Assembly (NCBI RefSeq): GCF_037975245.1
Contig: NC_092582.1
Coordinates: forward strand, 24,194,577-24,258,576
DNA from: Apostichopus japonicus
Taxonomy: Eukaryota; Echinodermata; Holothuroidea; Aspidochirotida; Stichopodidae
Direction: 5' to 3'
DNA length: 64,000 nucleotides
Positions 48,070 to 59,554 of the stretch are shown here, piece after piece. Each line of letters opens with the position of its first letter. The first letter of the stretch is position 1. A program made the translations under genes and the position numbers. The notes below the pieces were generated by a model. The model saw only the letters and a list, made by a program, of their open reading frames with translations. It ran no database searches and was not told the DNA's origin.

Positions 48070-51000
48070 ATATGTGCCTTAAATTTAAACTTTCTCTTCA
48101 AGTTCATCCCAACATTTGTAGAAGCAAGTGCTTTTTGAAAGATTATAAACTTCCAACTTATTACCAAATATTCGAGAGTGTCATAAAATGATCGTAAAGC
48201 ATATTGTTCTATGTGGCACACGGTGAACATTATCTGATATATATAGAAGCGTATTTTGGGGCAATATCTGAATCATCCCCAGGTGGGATTTCAAACTTTT
48301 TAAAATGTTCCTTGATTTTTCTTATAGAAATCGAATTTCACTCCTCGTCCCTATACGAGTATCTCTCGTTGTCAACGTTTATTGTGTTAATCATTAACGT
48401 CTGTGCACGCGTGGGGGGGGGGGGGCGTGGTGTTCCTTGTGGATTCCTTACATTCAATTAACCTTAACTCGAGATGAACTTCTACATTTGAATTTCATTT
48501 GGTAAATTAAAGATGAGTTAATAAACTGGTATATCAATTATACCGATACCCCTGGCCACTATATATTCTTACTGAAATCATTTCTCCCGTACAATGTCCT
48601 TTCCCTTCCCCGTTCGTCCCCAACTGCACTGGATACCACGTATATCTGTTTCTATGGATTGACAAAGTCATAATGCTTATAAAATGTATGCTAACATTTT
48701 TTGAGGCCTTTGTTAGGTAACACTTTGTCACCCCCGTCTGCAGGGTTTTCATTAAACTGTCCCCTAAAATGAAAACGAAAGTGTAAATTAGCTGAGAATG
48801 TTTATTAATACATCGATGACGATATCCGATTCTATTTTATTTATAATTTTATGTCGTGAATTTGAAGGTTTGCTTCATAGACTTGTTTTCAACATAGATG
48901 TCAATCCTTTCTTGTTTACACTCTCTTTGACTCAGTTTCGAAAGGTCATAAACATTGACCTATATTGATGTCTGGCAGTAATATAAATGGCTTATTTCAT
49001 CCTTCATGGTGTGATTTTGTGGTCTGCAGTAAAAGAGATATATCATCTCGTTAAAACCGCGGTTTATGGTATACCACTGTGGTGATTCATCCCAAGCAAG
49101 CGATATTATCAGATTGATACAAAGTTCAGTGATGGGTAATGATTGTTCCTTAATGTTACGTGTTTAATTAGTCAAGTTACTGATAGTAATCATGAAGTTA
49201 ATAAACAAATAAAACAGAACACACATCAAAGTTCAAAGTAGGAAAGGGAAGTCGGGTGTGGATGGCTGTATATCTGGACACACTAGCATATATGACGTCA
49301 TGATCAATTGTTGGTGCGTAAGATATGCATCACCATACATATATCATGGTAAGACTGGACTGGAGGGTGGAGCGGAACGGGGGGAGGGGGTGGAGGTTGG
49401 CGTGGTTAAGTTAAATTATTTAGGTTGTACTGAGGACACATGTGGTTCAATTTATTATTATGAACATTGCCTTGTCAAAGTTAAATATAAACGAAGCAAT
49501 TTTGACTTTAATTTGCCGGAAGTCATTTTTTTCCAAGATGAATATATTACGTAAAACGACAGTCGATCCATTTCTAGAGTGAGGCAAGATCGGGATGTGT
49601 GTGGAAGGCTAATGTGACCGGAACGATGGTAAAACCTGATCATGTTTGGTTAACGTACGTATGAAAATAATTTAACATTTGAGACACTTTAAGTAGCATG
49701 TTTGTGTGTAAAGTAGTAACTTCAATCTTCCCGATCAAGCCATGTAATGTTAGCTTCTATGATAATATTATCAATATATCTTACCATGTGACTGTGACCG
49801 TACACCTGCTGATAAGAAAGAAAATGTTTGGACCAATAATACACGATAAAATACATTTGTGTTATCTAACACACAAATTCAGTGTTATCTTTTTCTTCTT
49901 CATTTACAAGCCTTCGCTCTGCATACATTATTACATCGCTTAATGATATCTTAATTTACCTGAACATACTCTTAAGCAAACGTTACTTTACACATCTGTG
50001 ATGAAAAGAAAATGTTTTTTTCTGTTTATTAATTCCTTAAAGTAGCCGTGTTTCGACTTATTAAGAATAATACCAAAACCTTCATACTATTCAAAATTAG
50101 ATTGTAATTAATCAAATTAATGCATCTTGTTTTTTAGTCGAGAGTAATTAATAAAGTACAGAAAGCTTGCAACCTGTCGTCACACAGATATTTTTTTATT
50201 TAGATTTAATACTTTAAAGAACTAAAGATGATCTGAAAACATCCAAACTTTAATAAACTGTTTCTTTGAATTTAGCACTACAATTTTAACGAACTATTTT
50301 GCTATGGTATTCCTGAAGAAAATAACAGATTTACTCAAAATCAACCTAAATTTTTGTTATAATTATACAAATAATAATCTACTTAGCCTAAAACGAAATA
50401 GCCCAACGTTACAGACTAGCATTCAATATAAAAATACACTTAAAAATGTTGCATTCAAAGTTAACCATTTCTCTGCACTGGTCTTAACAGCAGTGATCGC
50501 CGCACAGTTCTTACGTATCTGTGGGCAAAGCGTACGAGCGCCCTCTAAATAAAAATTTTCTACTCTCTTCTGATTATAATAAAGTTATCGTAAGATGAAG
50601 ACTGCGGATTACGGTCAGGATTGTCAGAGTGATGATGTAGGGTTATTTTTTAGATAATCCATGTTTATTTGAGATTAGAAGGGCCGCCCTGAATTTCGTT
50701 AGTTGTTGATGTTCACAATAATGAATATTCGAGAGAAACAAAGGTGGAATCAGAGTAATGTACAGCTTACTACCGTAAAAGCTATTTCCATTCCTTGGAA
50801 GTTAGGGGTGGGGTACTTGTGAGAGATAATAACCAAGTTGATTTCGTTAACGTCGTGAATACAACTATACATTTACAGGCTGAATTTAATTATAGCTAAA
50901 CCATTCGTTTGAACGATATGTTTATGATGGGAGTTAAAGGCCAAACTTGTTTTTATGTACATAATTTGAACAGGATGACCATCGAAATATTGCTCGTTAT

Positions 51001-51376
51001 GGACGTATGGCATATATGGATTCAAACGATTATTCCGGTTAATTAGTCCATAATCTAGCATTATGAACGATAAGCCTGCATAGTCGGTCAAAAAACATTG
51101 AAATTTTTTTTAACCGATTATCCAATTTTATTTCCTATAAGCTTTCATTTCAGTTGTAAAACCTGGAGTACCGGTTCAAAACAAGACCGGCATTGAGCAA
51201 TAATCCAATTTTTCCGACAGAATCAAACTGGAATCATTCGCGAGATACAATTTCTCAAAGTGGCAAGGAAATCGTGGTAAATATGACAGATTAAAGGTCA
51301 ATTTGGACCAAAATTTTTTAATTGTTAGGTCATGCACAATAATCACAAGAATAAATGAATAGGCCTAGATAAACTA
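48070..51376. other. AT-rich stretch, no gene recognised
   Basis: Short unrelated frames only; a G run at 48412-48424 and a TGACGTCA at 49293 are the only notable motifs. Confidence 0.5.
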
Positions 51377-51411
51377 GAGTGCGACAGTCGGAATTTCCGA
51401 CTGTCGCACTC
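51377..51411. repeat. Perfect 17-bp hairpin palindrome
   Basis: GAGTGCGACAGTCGGAA (51377-51393) is followed by one T and then its perfect reverse complement (51395-51411). It is GC-richer than its surroundings. It could be a transposon-derived end-to-end junction or a structural RNA stem. Confidence 0.9.
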
Positions 51412-51675
51412 CAATTTTCCAACTATTTTCAGTTTTACCAAGTTTGGGGTGAGACACCCCCCATACCCCCCCCCAACCTAGCGACGTCCCTGCGTGTACC
51501 CAGTGCTCTCACTGTGGAGTAATCTCCGGTATCACTCAAAAACAAGGTAACATGGGATGCGCTGCCACGGAATATGCTCCCTATTTCATTTCCATAAACA
51601 ACAACTATATGTACAAGCTTTGACTCTAGCTATGAAGTGCTGTCTCTTATGATAATGACGGAGTGCACTAGTTTT

Positions 51676-52218
51676 CTACTGGAATCGCCCGAAGATGCGG
51701 CGTCTGTAATCCGAGAAACCAACGAACTTCTCTGCTAACTCCTCAGGCTTCAACTGGGCTAGACGTTCGCGGTGAATATGGCACACCATCACATGATTCA
51801 GCCTCTGTTGAGTCATGGTGCTCCGTAGCCATGTCTTCAAACGCCTCAAAGCACTAAAAGATCTCTCGGCTTCGACTTCACCAAACAAAGCCCGTACCGC
51901 TGGATTCATCAACTTCAATATTTGTCTATACCCTTCAACCGACGACGACTGGGACTGGCCTCGAAAGAAAGGCAGACTTAGCTTAAAATTGTCGGAGAAC
52001 TCAGGGTACGAACTTACGAGATCTGGGTGGAATTCTCCATTCAGCAACATTGAGTGATATTCGATGATATATGAATCCTGAGATGTGTAAGCCCTGACCA
52101 AATAGAGCCACGACACTATTTTTTTTTCCAAATGTGTGGGGGACATTTGATATTGTATCCCCCACCCATCGAAATGTGGGGGGACGTATCCCCCCGTCCC
52201 CCCTGGATTGACGCCCAT
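51676..52218 (-). pseudogene. hAT-family transposase C-terminal fragment
   Basis: The 180-codon minus-strand frame contains the hAT C-terminal dimerisation signature: AERSFSALRRLKTWLRSTMT, then RLNHVMVCHIHRERL, the form seen in ZMYM1-like/hAT transposases of many animals. The first 40 or so residues translate repeat sequence (Gly/Pro-rich) and are not part of the domain. The homologous part probably begins after the A-run near 52130. The DDE/RNase-H core and BED finger are absent, so only the C-terminal exon or a 5'-truncated copy remains. C-rich stretches and GACGTCCCTG / GGATTGACGCCCATG ends on either side resemble termini of other repeats here. Dimerisation is required for transposition; this remnant cannot transpose alone. 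Confidence 0.82.
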
Positions 52219-53238
52219 GCAGGTGGCACAGTAATGTCTGCAAAGCTGTTACACGTTGAACTACGAGTCCGAAAGGTGAAAATGCGCGGCGGCTGGGTAA
52301 CGAAGACTACTCCCTATAGCAGTGTTACCAGCGTTAGCGTTTTTACACTAGATTTAGCGTTTTTAGACTTTTCTGGTGTTCTAGCGTACGTTTTTTTTTT
52401 CAAAATTGGCCAAATCTAGCGTTTTTTTTGCCCGAAATTGATGGTTCATAAAAAAAACATTGCACGTATCCGAAACATTCGAGGTGAAATTACCGCGTGG
52501 CAACTCATTTGAACCTATTTATATGTTACTTTTACACAATGTTATCGCGGTCGATATATTTATTATGAATAATGCAGAACGTACGTACAGCTGAGGCGCA
52601 CGTGTGCATGTAGTAAACGTGAGGAGCGAACTGTGGTGAGTTAATGTACACACTACGTACACAGCCTTACCGCGGATTACCGCGGATTGAGACGAGAATC
52701 GTTACTTGCAGTTAAATTTCGTCTGAAGTAGTTGTAATTTTGTTGATTCTATAGTTGTTTTGTTATGATTCTGAGCCATTATGACTTGAAATTTGTTAAA
52801 ATAATCATGAAACTGTCTATCATATGAATAAGTGCAACTTGTGATGGAAGGTAATAGGATACATGACATATGTTCATGAAAATCTATATCTAGCGTTTTC
52901 TGGGGTTTTACTTTTGCAAATCTAGCTTTTTTTTGGCATGTTCAATGAACGAATAATAAACAAAAAACGGTTTTCATTGCGTTGCCAGTCTATATAAATC
53001 ACTTCATTCTGAGAAATGAAGTTGCGCGCACTCCCCCCCCCCCCTACCCTTCCGGAATGGGAAGGAAACGTTGTATGCTGATGAACGTAAAGCACCAATT
53101 AGCATTAATCTTGCGCGCCAAAGGTGTTGTTTTTGTTTTGTATCACCACACTGGTACACACGTAGAGTAAAACTTCAAAAAAAAAAAAAATATTGATGAA
53201 TTTACTCGATAATGATTGTGCATTAGTCATTTGTATTA
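52219..53238. other. Repeat-rich stretch, no gene recognised
   Basis: The phrase TCTAGCGTTTT and relatives recur near 52345, 52380, 52413 and 52890, which suggests a diverged repeat. No coding frame was supported. Confidence 0.4.
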
Positions 53239-54568
53239 GTCAAGCACTCTTTGGACCGGGTAAGACGCGTAATGGTACTCTTCAGCAATGGCCATAGAAT
53301 TCATATGACCCATTGGTTGGGTGGTCCGAGGCGTGCTGGTCTTGATCAGGGCCTAAAGGGATTTTTTTCAAGTCCCGTTACATTAATTTAAGAAATGATG
53401 ATTTAGTGGTCATTTAAATTTGGTCAAGCACTCTTTGGACCGGGCAAGACGCATTATAATACACTTCAACAATGTCCTTAGAGTTCATTTTACCCATTGG
53501 TTTGGTGATCCAAGGCGTGCTGCATGGATTAGGGCCCAAAGCTTTTTCTAGTCCTGTTACACTCATTATAAATGTAATGATTTAGTGGTCATTTAAATGG
53601 TCAAGCACTCTTTGGACCGAGCAAGACGCATTATGGTACTCTTTTACAATGTCCTTAGAGTTCATGTTACCCATTGGTTAGGTGATCCAAGGCGTGCTGC
53701 ATGGATTAGGACCCAAAGCTTTTTCAGGTCCCGTTACACTCATTAAAGAAGTAATAATTTTGTGGTCATTTAAATTGGTCAAGCACTCTTTGGACGGGGC
53801 AAGACGCATTATGGTACTCTTTTACAATGTCCTTAGAGTTCATGTTACCCATTGGTTTGGTGATCCAAGGCGTGCTGCATGGATTAGGGCCCAAAGCTTT
53901 TTCTAGTCCCGTTACACTCATTAAAGAAGAAATAATTTTGTGGTCATTTAAATTGGTCAAGCACTCTTTGGACCGGGCAAGACGCATTATGGTACCCTTC
54001 TACAATGTCTTTAGAGTTCATATGAGCCATTGGTTAGGTGGTCCAAGCCGTGATGGTTTTGATAAGGGCCTTAAGGTGTTTTTCAGGTCCTGTTACTTTC
54101 ATTTAAGAAGTGCTTATGTAGTGGTCATTTAAATTGGTCAAGCACTCTTTGGACCGGGCAAGACGCATTATGGTACCCTTCTACAATGTCTTTAGAGTTC
54201 ATATGAGCCATTGGTTAGGTGGTCCAAGCCGTGATGGTTTTGATAAGGGCCTTAAGGTGTTTTTCAGGTCCTGTTACTTTCATTTAAGAAGTGCTTATGT
54301 AGTGGTCATTTTAATTGGTCAAGCACTCTTTGGACCGGGCAAGACGCATTATGGTACCCTTCTGCAATGTCATTAGAGTTCATATGACCCATTGGGTAGG
54401 TGGTCCAAGGCGTGCTGGATGTGTTTGGGGCCTAAAGGTTTTTTCAGTTCCCGTTACATTAATTAAAAAATTTGTTGATTTAGTTGTCACTTTAATTGGT
54501 CAAGCACTCTTTGGACCGGGCAAGATGCACTATGGTACCCATTTACATTGTCATTAGAGTTCAAATTA
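53239..54568 (+). repeat. Satellite of about 180-bp units, 7.4 copies
   Basis: GTCAAGCACTCTTTGGAC begins units at 53239, 53423, 53600, 53778, 53956, 54137, 54318 and 54499 (periods 177-184). Units 5 and 6 are almost identical. The eighth copy is cut off where the palindromic element at 54569 begins. Open frames across units arise from the repeat. Confidence 0.95.
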
Positions 54569-54731
54569 GGGGATAAATACGAGGGGAACCGGTCTTAAAT
54601 TTGATTTGAGACCGATGATGACGTCATCGAGGAGGCTGAGCGGACCGAGGCGAACGCTGCCTAAGCTTCTCGATGACGTCATCATCGGCCTCAAATCAAA
54701 TTTATGGCCGGGTACCCTCCTTTTCATCCCC
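54569..54731. mobile_element. 163-bp palindromic foldback MITE
   Basis: The left arm (GGGGAT... TAAATTTGATTTGAG ...GATGATGACGTCATCGAG) and the right arm match as inverted repeats over about 65 bp with a few mismatches, around a loop of about 30 bp. Each arm has one TGACGTCA (54619 and 54674). The element starts exactly where the 180-bp satellite stops. No unambiguous target duplication was seen. Confidence 0.8.
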
Positions 54732-55034
54732 ATTCATAAATGACCTTCGCATATGTTAGAAAACGGCATGTTTTCGCTAATTTTTGCTGATCTGTATTTA
54801 ATTCTCCTTATGCCTCCCTTGATATTTTTCCTGAATGACGTAATAGTCACCTCTTGTAAAACAGCATGTTCTTCCGTCGAAAAAATACGAATGAAGCAGT
54901 GTCGTTTGGTCTTAAATTTTTGTAGTTTAATCAATTCAAACACTAAAAAATGGAGGGAAATGCAAATTAAATAAGAACAGATGAACAAATATCTAAAGAT
55001 AACATTTTAAAACGTTTTTTGACCTACCAGGTCA

Positions 55035-55281
55035 ACAGGCGCGTAGCCAAGGGGGGGGGGGGGGCGAAGGGGGCAGCCGCCCCCCCCCCCCCTTGAGCAT
55101 ATTTTTTTCAAATTTTTTTAAGGTTTTTATGATATCGCTAGTATTTTCAAAAGAGAAAATGCTAAGATGCAACTAACAAGGCATGGGAAGTGCCATTTCC
55201 GGCGATCTGGGAGGCATTTACAGCCAAAATTTTCTTGTACGCTTCGCGCCAAACATTATGGCGCTACGCTTAGATAGTTTG
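55035..55281 (+). mobile_element. hAT-like repeat, left part (CAGGCGCGTAGCC end)
   Basis: It begins CAGGCGCGTAGCCAAGG, followed by a G run and a C run, then the same module as at 46390-46673 (GATATCGC, GGCGATCTGGGAG, TTGTACGCTTCGCGCC, GCGCTACGCTTAGATAGTTT). It is interrupted at 55281 by the P-like element and resumes after 59520 with ATAGTTTA. Confidence 0.7.
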
Positions 55282-55459
55282 CAGAGCCGTATATAGAGAG
55301 AGTTTGGCCAACCATGTAACCGATTTGGATTGGTCGAGAGGGAAAACGCCCACACAGGGTGGTAAAATAGGTCCACTTGAAAACTTTTTAGCAGGCGACA
55401 CGCATACTCACAGTGTATAGACTATCGTTTGTGTACACGAAAAAAGTACGAAATTATGA

Positions 55460-55600
55460 AAGAAATGGTGCTGGGGATGCTGCAATCGGTCAGAACATGG
55501 ATATTGTTGTTTGATTTTCCGACTGACCATAAAAGAAGAGGAATTTTTGGAAGTAGAAAGAACAAGATGGATATCTAATGAAAAAGTCTGTGTAGCCTAG
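55460..55600 (+). pseudogene. Possible THAP zinc-finger remnant of the P-like element
   Basis: One frame reads WCWGCCNRSEHGYC and the neighbouring frame reads LLFDFPTDHKRRGIFG. Together they resemble the start of a THAP domain (two close Cys, then an aromatic-Pro segment and a basic stretch), with a one-base shift between them. P-type transposases carry an N-terminal THAP DNA-binding domain, and this position at the left end fits. The C-terminal Cys-His pair was not found. No intact protein is encoded. Confidence 0.4.
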
Positions 55601-57568
55601 GCCCATACTAGCCATAGGCCCTAGTGTAATACGAGTAATGTACAAGCAATGCGAGAATTTTACGTTCAGACTGGTTTCTGTAATTACATGCATGGCTATT
55701 CTCTCTCGTTTTACGATCCACAAATTCGATTTCATTATGCCAGCTCTTCTAATCATAGGCATGGCAGTTTCAGTCGCACATATAGTTATCCTAATTCCTA
55801 GTTATTGTATGCCTAGGCTATGCCTAGCCTAAAAAAGTATCACTTTTAGTTTAATGTAAAAGGGTGGGCTAGCCTCTAGGCATCACGTAAAGCCCTAATC
55901 CTTAGTTAAGCCCGAAGCATAAGTTAAGCCTGGGCTTAGTTAGACCTGGACCATTCTTGCTATTACTACAACTGTTATAGCACATTACATAATATGGTAC
56001 AGTATAAGGCCCAATTAAACTAGGTCTATGGAAAACAAAGTAGCCTAGGCCTAAACTAATTAGGCTAGGTCTATACTCATTGGCAACTTGTGGGTTGTGT
56101 ACACATACAGGCCTAATTATATAGACCCTTTTAGTATGCCATAAACAAGTGCCCAAATGGTTAAATGATCTTGGTTTGTGTTAATTGTCAGCATTGGCCT
56201 AGCCTTTTTAGGCTAACATGAATTCAGCCTAATTTTTTCTTCTTCAAAAGTATAGCCTAGGCCTTGGTTTAATTTGGATGCAGTCAACTATCATTTATCA
56301 AAGTTGCATCAGTACCTCCTTATTCCCTTAATTGACACCCACATTGACGATTGAAGTTAAAAAAAAATCTTTTTATATTATCTTTAGACAGTAAATTTTA
56401 ACTCCCTGAATTTCAGGACTTGTTTTACAAATCAAAGGTGACATGTGCTCTGAAGAAAAACTCCTAACATAAAAAGCCACAGTTAGCAGACTGTGATAAA
56501 GACAAACCTGGTGAGTGACTACTAGACTGAAATCCAGTTCCTGCAACCACAGCAATAAAGTCTTTGTTTTAATCAATGCACTTGTGTGTTTGAAACTTTC
56601 AAATGGACACTCAATGGCAGTTGGTTAAGATATAAGGTTTTACCTTCATCATGGAGAGTTGAAGGGAATCTGCCTCATCATCTGAATAATGGACTCAAGG
56701 ATAGCAACAAATCATGATTGAATAATGATTTTGAGCAAGTAAATATCTGGCAATTTGAAAGTTTGTATTATTTTTTTACATATTATTTAAGCTGTTTAGC
56801 TCACACACAAGCAAATGATCAAGTGACAACAACCGATGCAGTATATTTAAAGGTATTGAAGACTTGCCCTAAACCGCATTCCGCGCTCTGAAAAAGTTTA
56901 CTTTCCGTTGCTTGCAAGTGAAGTTTTTTTTGTGTCACTACAAAATGCAGACAGTAATGAAACCTGATACCTTGTTATCTTTTATCTAGACCTAAGATGT
57001 CCACGCTGCTATGTGCACTGTGTTGTGGGTATTGACTGTGATGTTTGTATTGACTGTACACTAATGTCTATTTACAGATGGTAGCAAGCTGTGTGTGTAT
57101 TTTCTGGGATCAATGGTGGTGTCTAACACTTCTGTTACACCGCATTCGAAACTAGGTCAGATAACCGGCATGAGACGTTTCTTTGTGCGGGAGTCTCCAC
57201 ACCCTTTAAGGAGAAGTATTTATATCCCATTTGATTAATAGAGAAAGAATTATGTTTCAATTGGTAGCATGCAACTTAAAATTTTGCAAACATTAGATAC
57301 AATCAAACAATAACAAGGTTCATTTACAAGGTAATCTACTGCCCTTTATTTCACATTAGTCTGTCACATCAGAAGGTCACAGCTTTCAATAATTATACAA
57401 ACAAATTCCCTTGATGGGTGCTTCGTTAGATTCCTGCAATTTTCAAGTTTATCAATGTAATAAGTTCTGAATGTGGCAATGTGGAGAAGCTTTTGGATAA
57501 TCTGTGGATAAGACTGCCAGACTATCAACAAGATTCCACATCCATGCAACTCCAACTGCTTCCTTCAC

Positions 57569-58055
57569 CTCCTTGCAGATGTACCACATGTCCAAAAAAA
57601 AAGTCAGCATTGGTTAATGTAATTAAAATCTGGCTTCCTCCTGAGCTGGCAAATACACATGAATTGTCAAGTACAGAGGTCAGTGTGAAACCACTGAAAG
57701 ATCTTCTCAGCTTTCAAGAAAACAAAGACTTGAAGCCAAATTGACAGAGGCCACACTGATACCATTCCACTCTCATAAGATGAAGGTATCACACACACTT
57801 CATTTTGCTTCTGCGATGCAGTGCCTGGTAGACTGTGAGGGTCACCCAATGGATGTTTTAACAACTGCCTGGTTTATAGAGCTCTGCAACAGATAATTCA
57901 TCCTAATGTCTAGTCGTCATCCTGTCATGGCCTTGAGCAAGTTGAACCCACTTCAACACAAAGCAGCTATTGAATTCTTGTCTAGGTACTGTCAAATCCA
58001 CATCACCATCATTGCTGGTTCCAGCTACGCTGACCATGATAAAAGAGTACAATGA
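57569..58055 (+). pseudogene. P-element-like transposase fragment, frame-broken
   Basis: Readable pieces in order: LADVPHV (before an A-run), SALVNVIKIWLPPEL, VKPLKDLLSFQENKDLKPN-stop, then in another frame HSHKMKVSHTLHFASAMQCL, LTTAWFIELCNR-stop, and SRHPVMALSKLNPLQHKAA. The order (D-x-x-H-like step, Leu/Gln stretch, K-MKV-A block, TA-FIE block, NSR-like SSR) follows the core and GTP-binding-insertion region of P/THAP9 transposases. There are at least two stops and one frameshift in the A-run at about 57594. The family assignment rests on these scattered motifs plus the 31-bp TIR and 8-bp duplication of the surrounding element. Confidence 0.65.
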
Positions 58056-59554
58056 GGGTTTTTTAATTCACCCAACAGAGCTTGCATTCCAGTACCTTTG
58101 GGCAGCTGAAAAGATATTCAGAAATTGTTATATATGAGTGTGTTTGTATGCATGCATATGTGTGATTTTCTTGCTTTACAGAACAGCTCCATTTTGATAA
58201 GCTATGTAACGTGGAAACCTGCCAATCATATGTTTGAAATAGGACAGGCTGAAACGATTCTTAAATGGAAAGCTTAACGACTTCTTGCATTTTTATACAT
58301 CACTGTTCAGGTAAGGCCAGTAAGGGTAGTATGAAGAATATATAACAATTAATAATTATCATTATGGCCATTTGCTGTCTGCATAATAACAAACTGAATG
58401 ATGTCATCAGCCCTGTGCTCAGTTGACAACACTGACAAGTAGGCACACTATGTCAGTGTGATCCATGAAACCTTATTAAGGACATGACCTTATAGTATAT
58501 ATGTTAATGGAAAATACATAAGCTACAACATACACCAGTCTTCAGTTGTTGCAGGTTTTTTTTTTCTCGACAGACCCATTCAATCTGTTGCACCTACTAT
58601 AGCCTAGTACTACATTCCTGAGAAATTAACACCACAATATCAGTCTTAGGTTTGCCCACAGACTCCCAACTATTGCTAACTCCTACACTCAAGTATATAG
58701 TTTAGTTTAGTAGAAAAAAAGACCAGGAGAGACATTCAAGTCCCCATTAAGGACCCTAAGGCTATATGAGAGGAATAAAACCGAGGCCATCAAATGTCAT
58801 ACCCAATTACAATGCTTAATGTACTCATCCAAAGTATTCTTAAACCCATTCACACTACCTGCAATTCAACCTTCTCAGGCAAACCATTCCATCCATTCAC
58901 AACCCTTGTATAAGTTGTATTAGACTTTAGAGAAAAAGTTATGCCGAATATTAATCCTACTATGTAACTTCTGGAGTTTAATACAATGACCTCTGGTACA
59001 ACTACTTTTTGGCAAACCTGAAAAGATCAGTGAAGCATAAATTGTCATTTTATGTGTAGGCCTACTTAATTTAATTGAAGGATCTATTAATGTAGGCCTG
59101 ATGCTATAGTTGTGCGTCTGTAATCTAGCCTAGCCAGGACTGATGTGTGCTTTTCGTTTGTATGACTAAAGTAGGACTAGTAGTATGAGGCGTAAAATAA
59201 AACAAGTGTAATGACAGGTTTTCAGCTAGTTTTCTATGCATTTCAGGTGTGAAGATAAACGTAAATGTCATTAACTAACGCATACTCTAATTCATTACCT
59301 GATATCCATTTTGTTCCTCGTATGCCTGTCAAAATCTGACATTCTGAGTCGCTTCGTTTGTTCGCAACGAGCACAGTGTGCAAAGCTGCTGTATATTGTG
59401 TGTGGTGTTTTTCGTGTTTCGCGCAACTGGTAACGACAACTGGACCTATTTTGATGCCCATGGTTGGCGTGTGACGTCACAAATCGCCAGTTGGCCAAAC
59501 TCTCTCTATATACGGCTCTGATAGTTTAGTAGTAAGTAGTAAGTTGAGTCTCGT

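Larger units (their letters stand above)
55282..59520 (+). mobile_element. P-superfamily DNA transposon, 4.24 kb, decayed
   Basis: Perfect 31-bp terminal inverted repeats lie at 55282-55312 and 59490-59520; they start CAGAGCCGTATATAGAG and end TTGGCCAAC. The target duplication is ATAGTTTG / ATAGTTTA (55274-55281 and 59521-59528), 8 bp with one mismatch. Length of TIR and duplication match P elements exactly. A second match (AAAATAGGTCCA(C/G)TTG) lies inside each end. A broken P-like transposase lies at 57569-58055 on the plus strand, and a possible THAP remnant at 55460-55600. It is inserted in the hAT-like repeat, so it is younger than that repeat. The 55570-56260 part is rich in TAGGCCTA-like motifs. 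Confidence 0.88.

Noticed and set aside
51366-51416. Bacterial-style terminator
   Set aside because: The hairpin has no T-run of the right type and the context is eukaryotic.
53682-54557. Series of frames with repeated peptides (for example MVKHSLDRARRIMVPF)
   Set aside because: These are translations of the 180-bp satellite units; they shift frame between copies.
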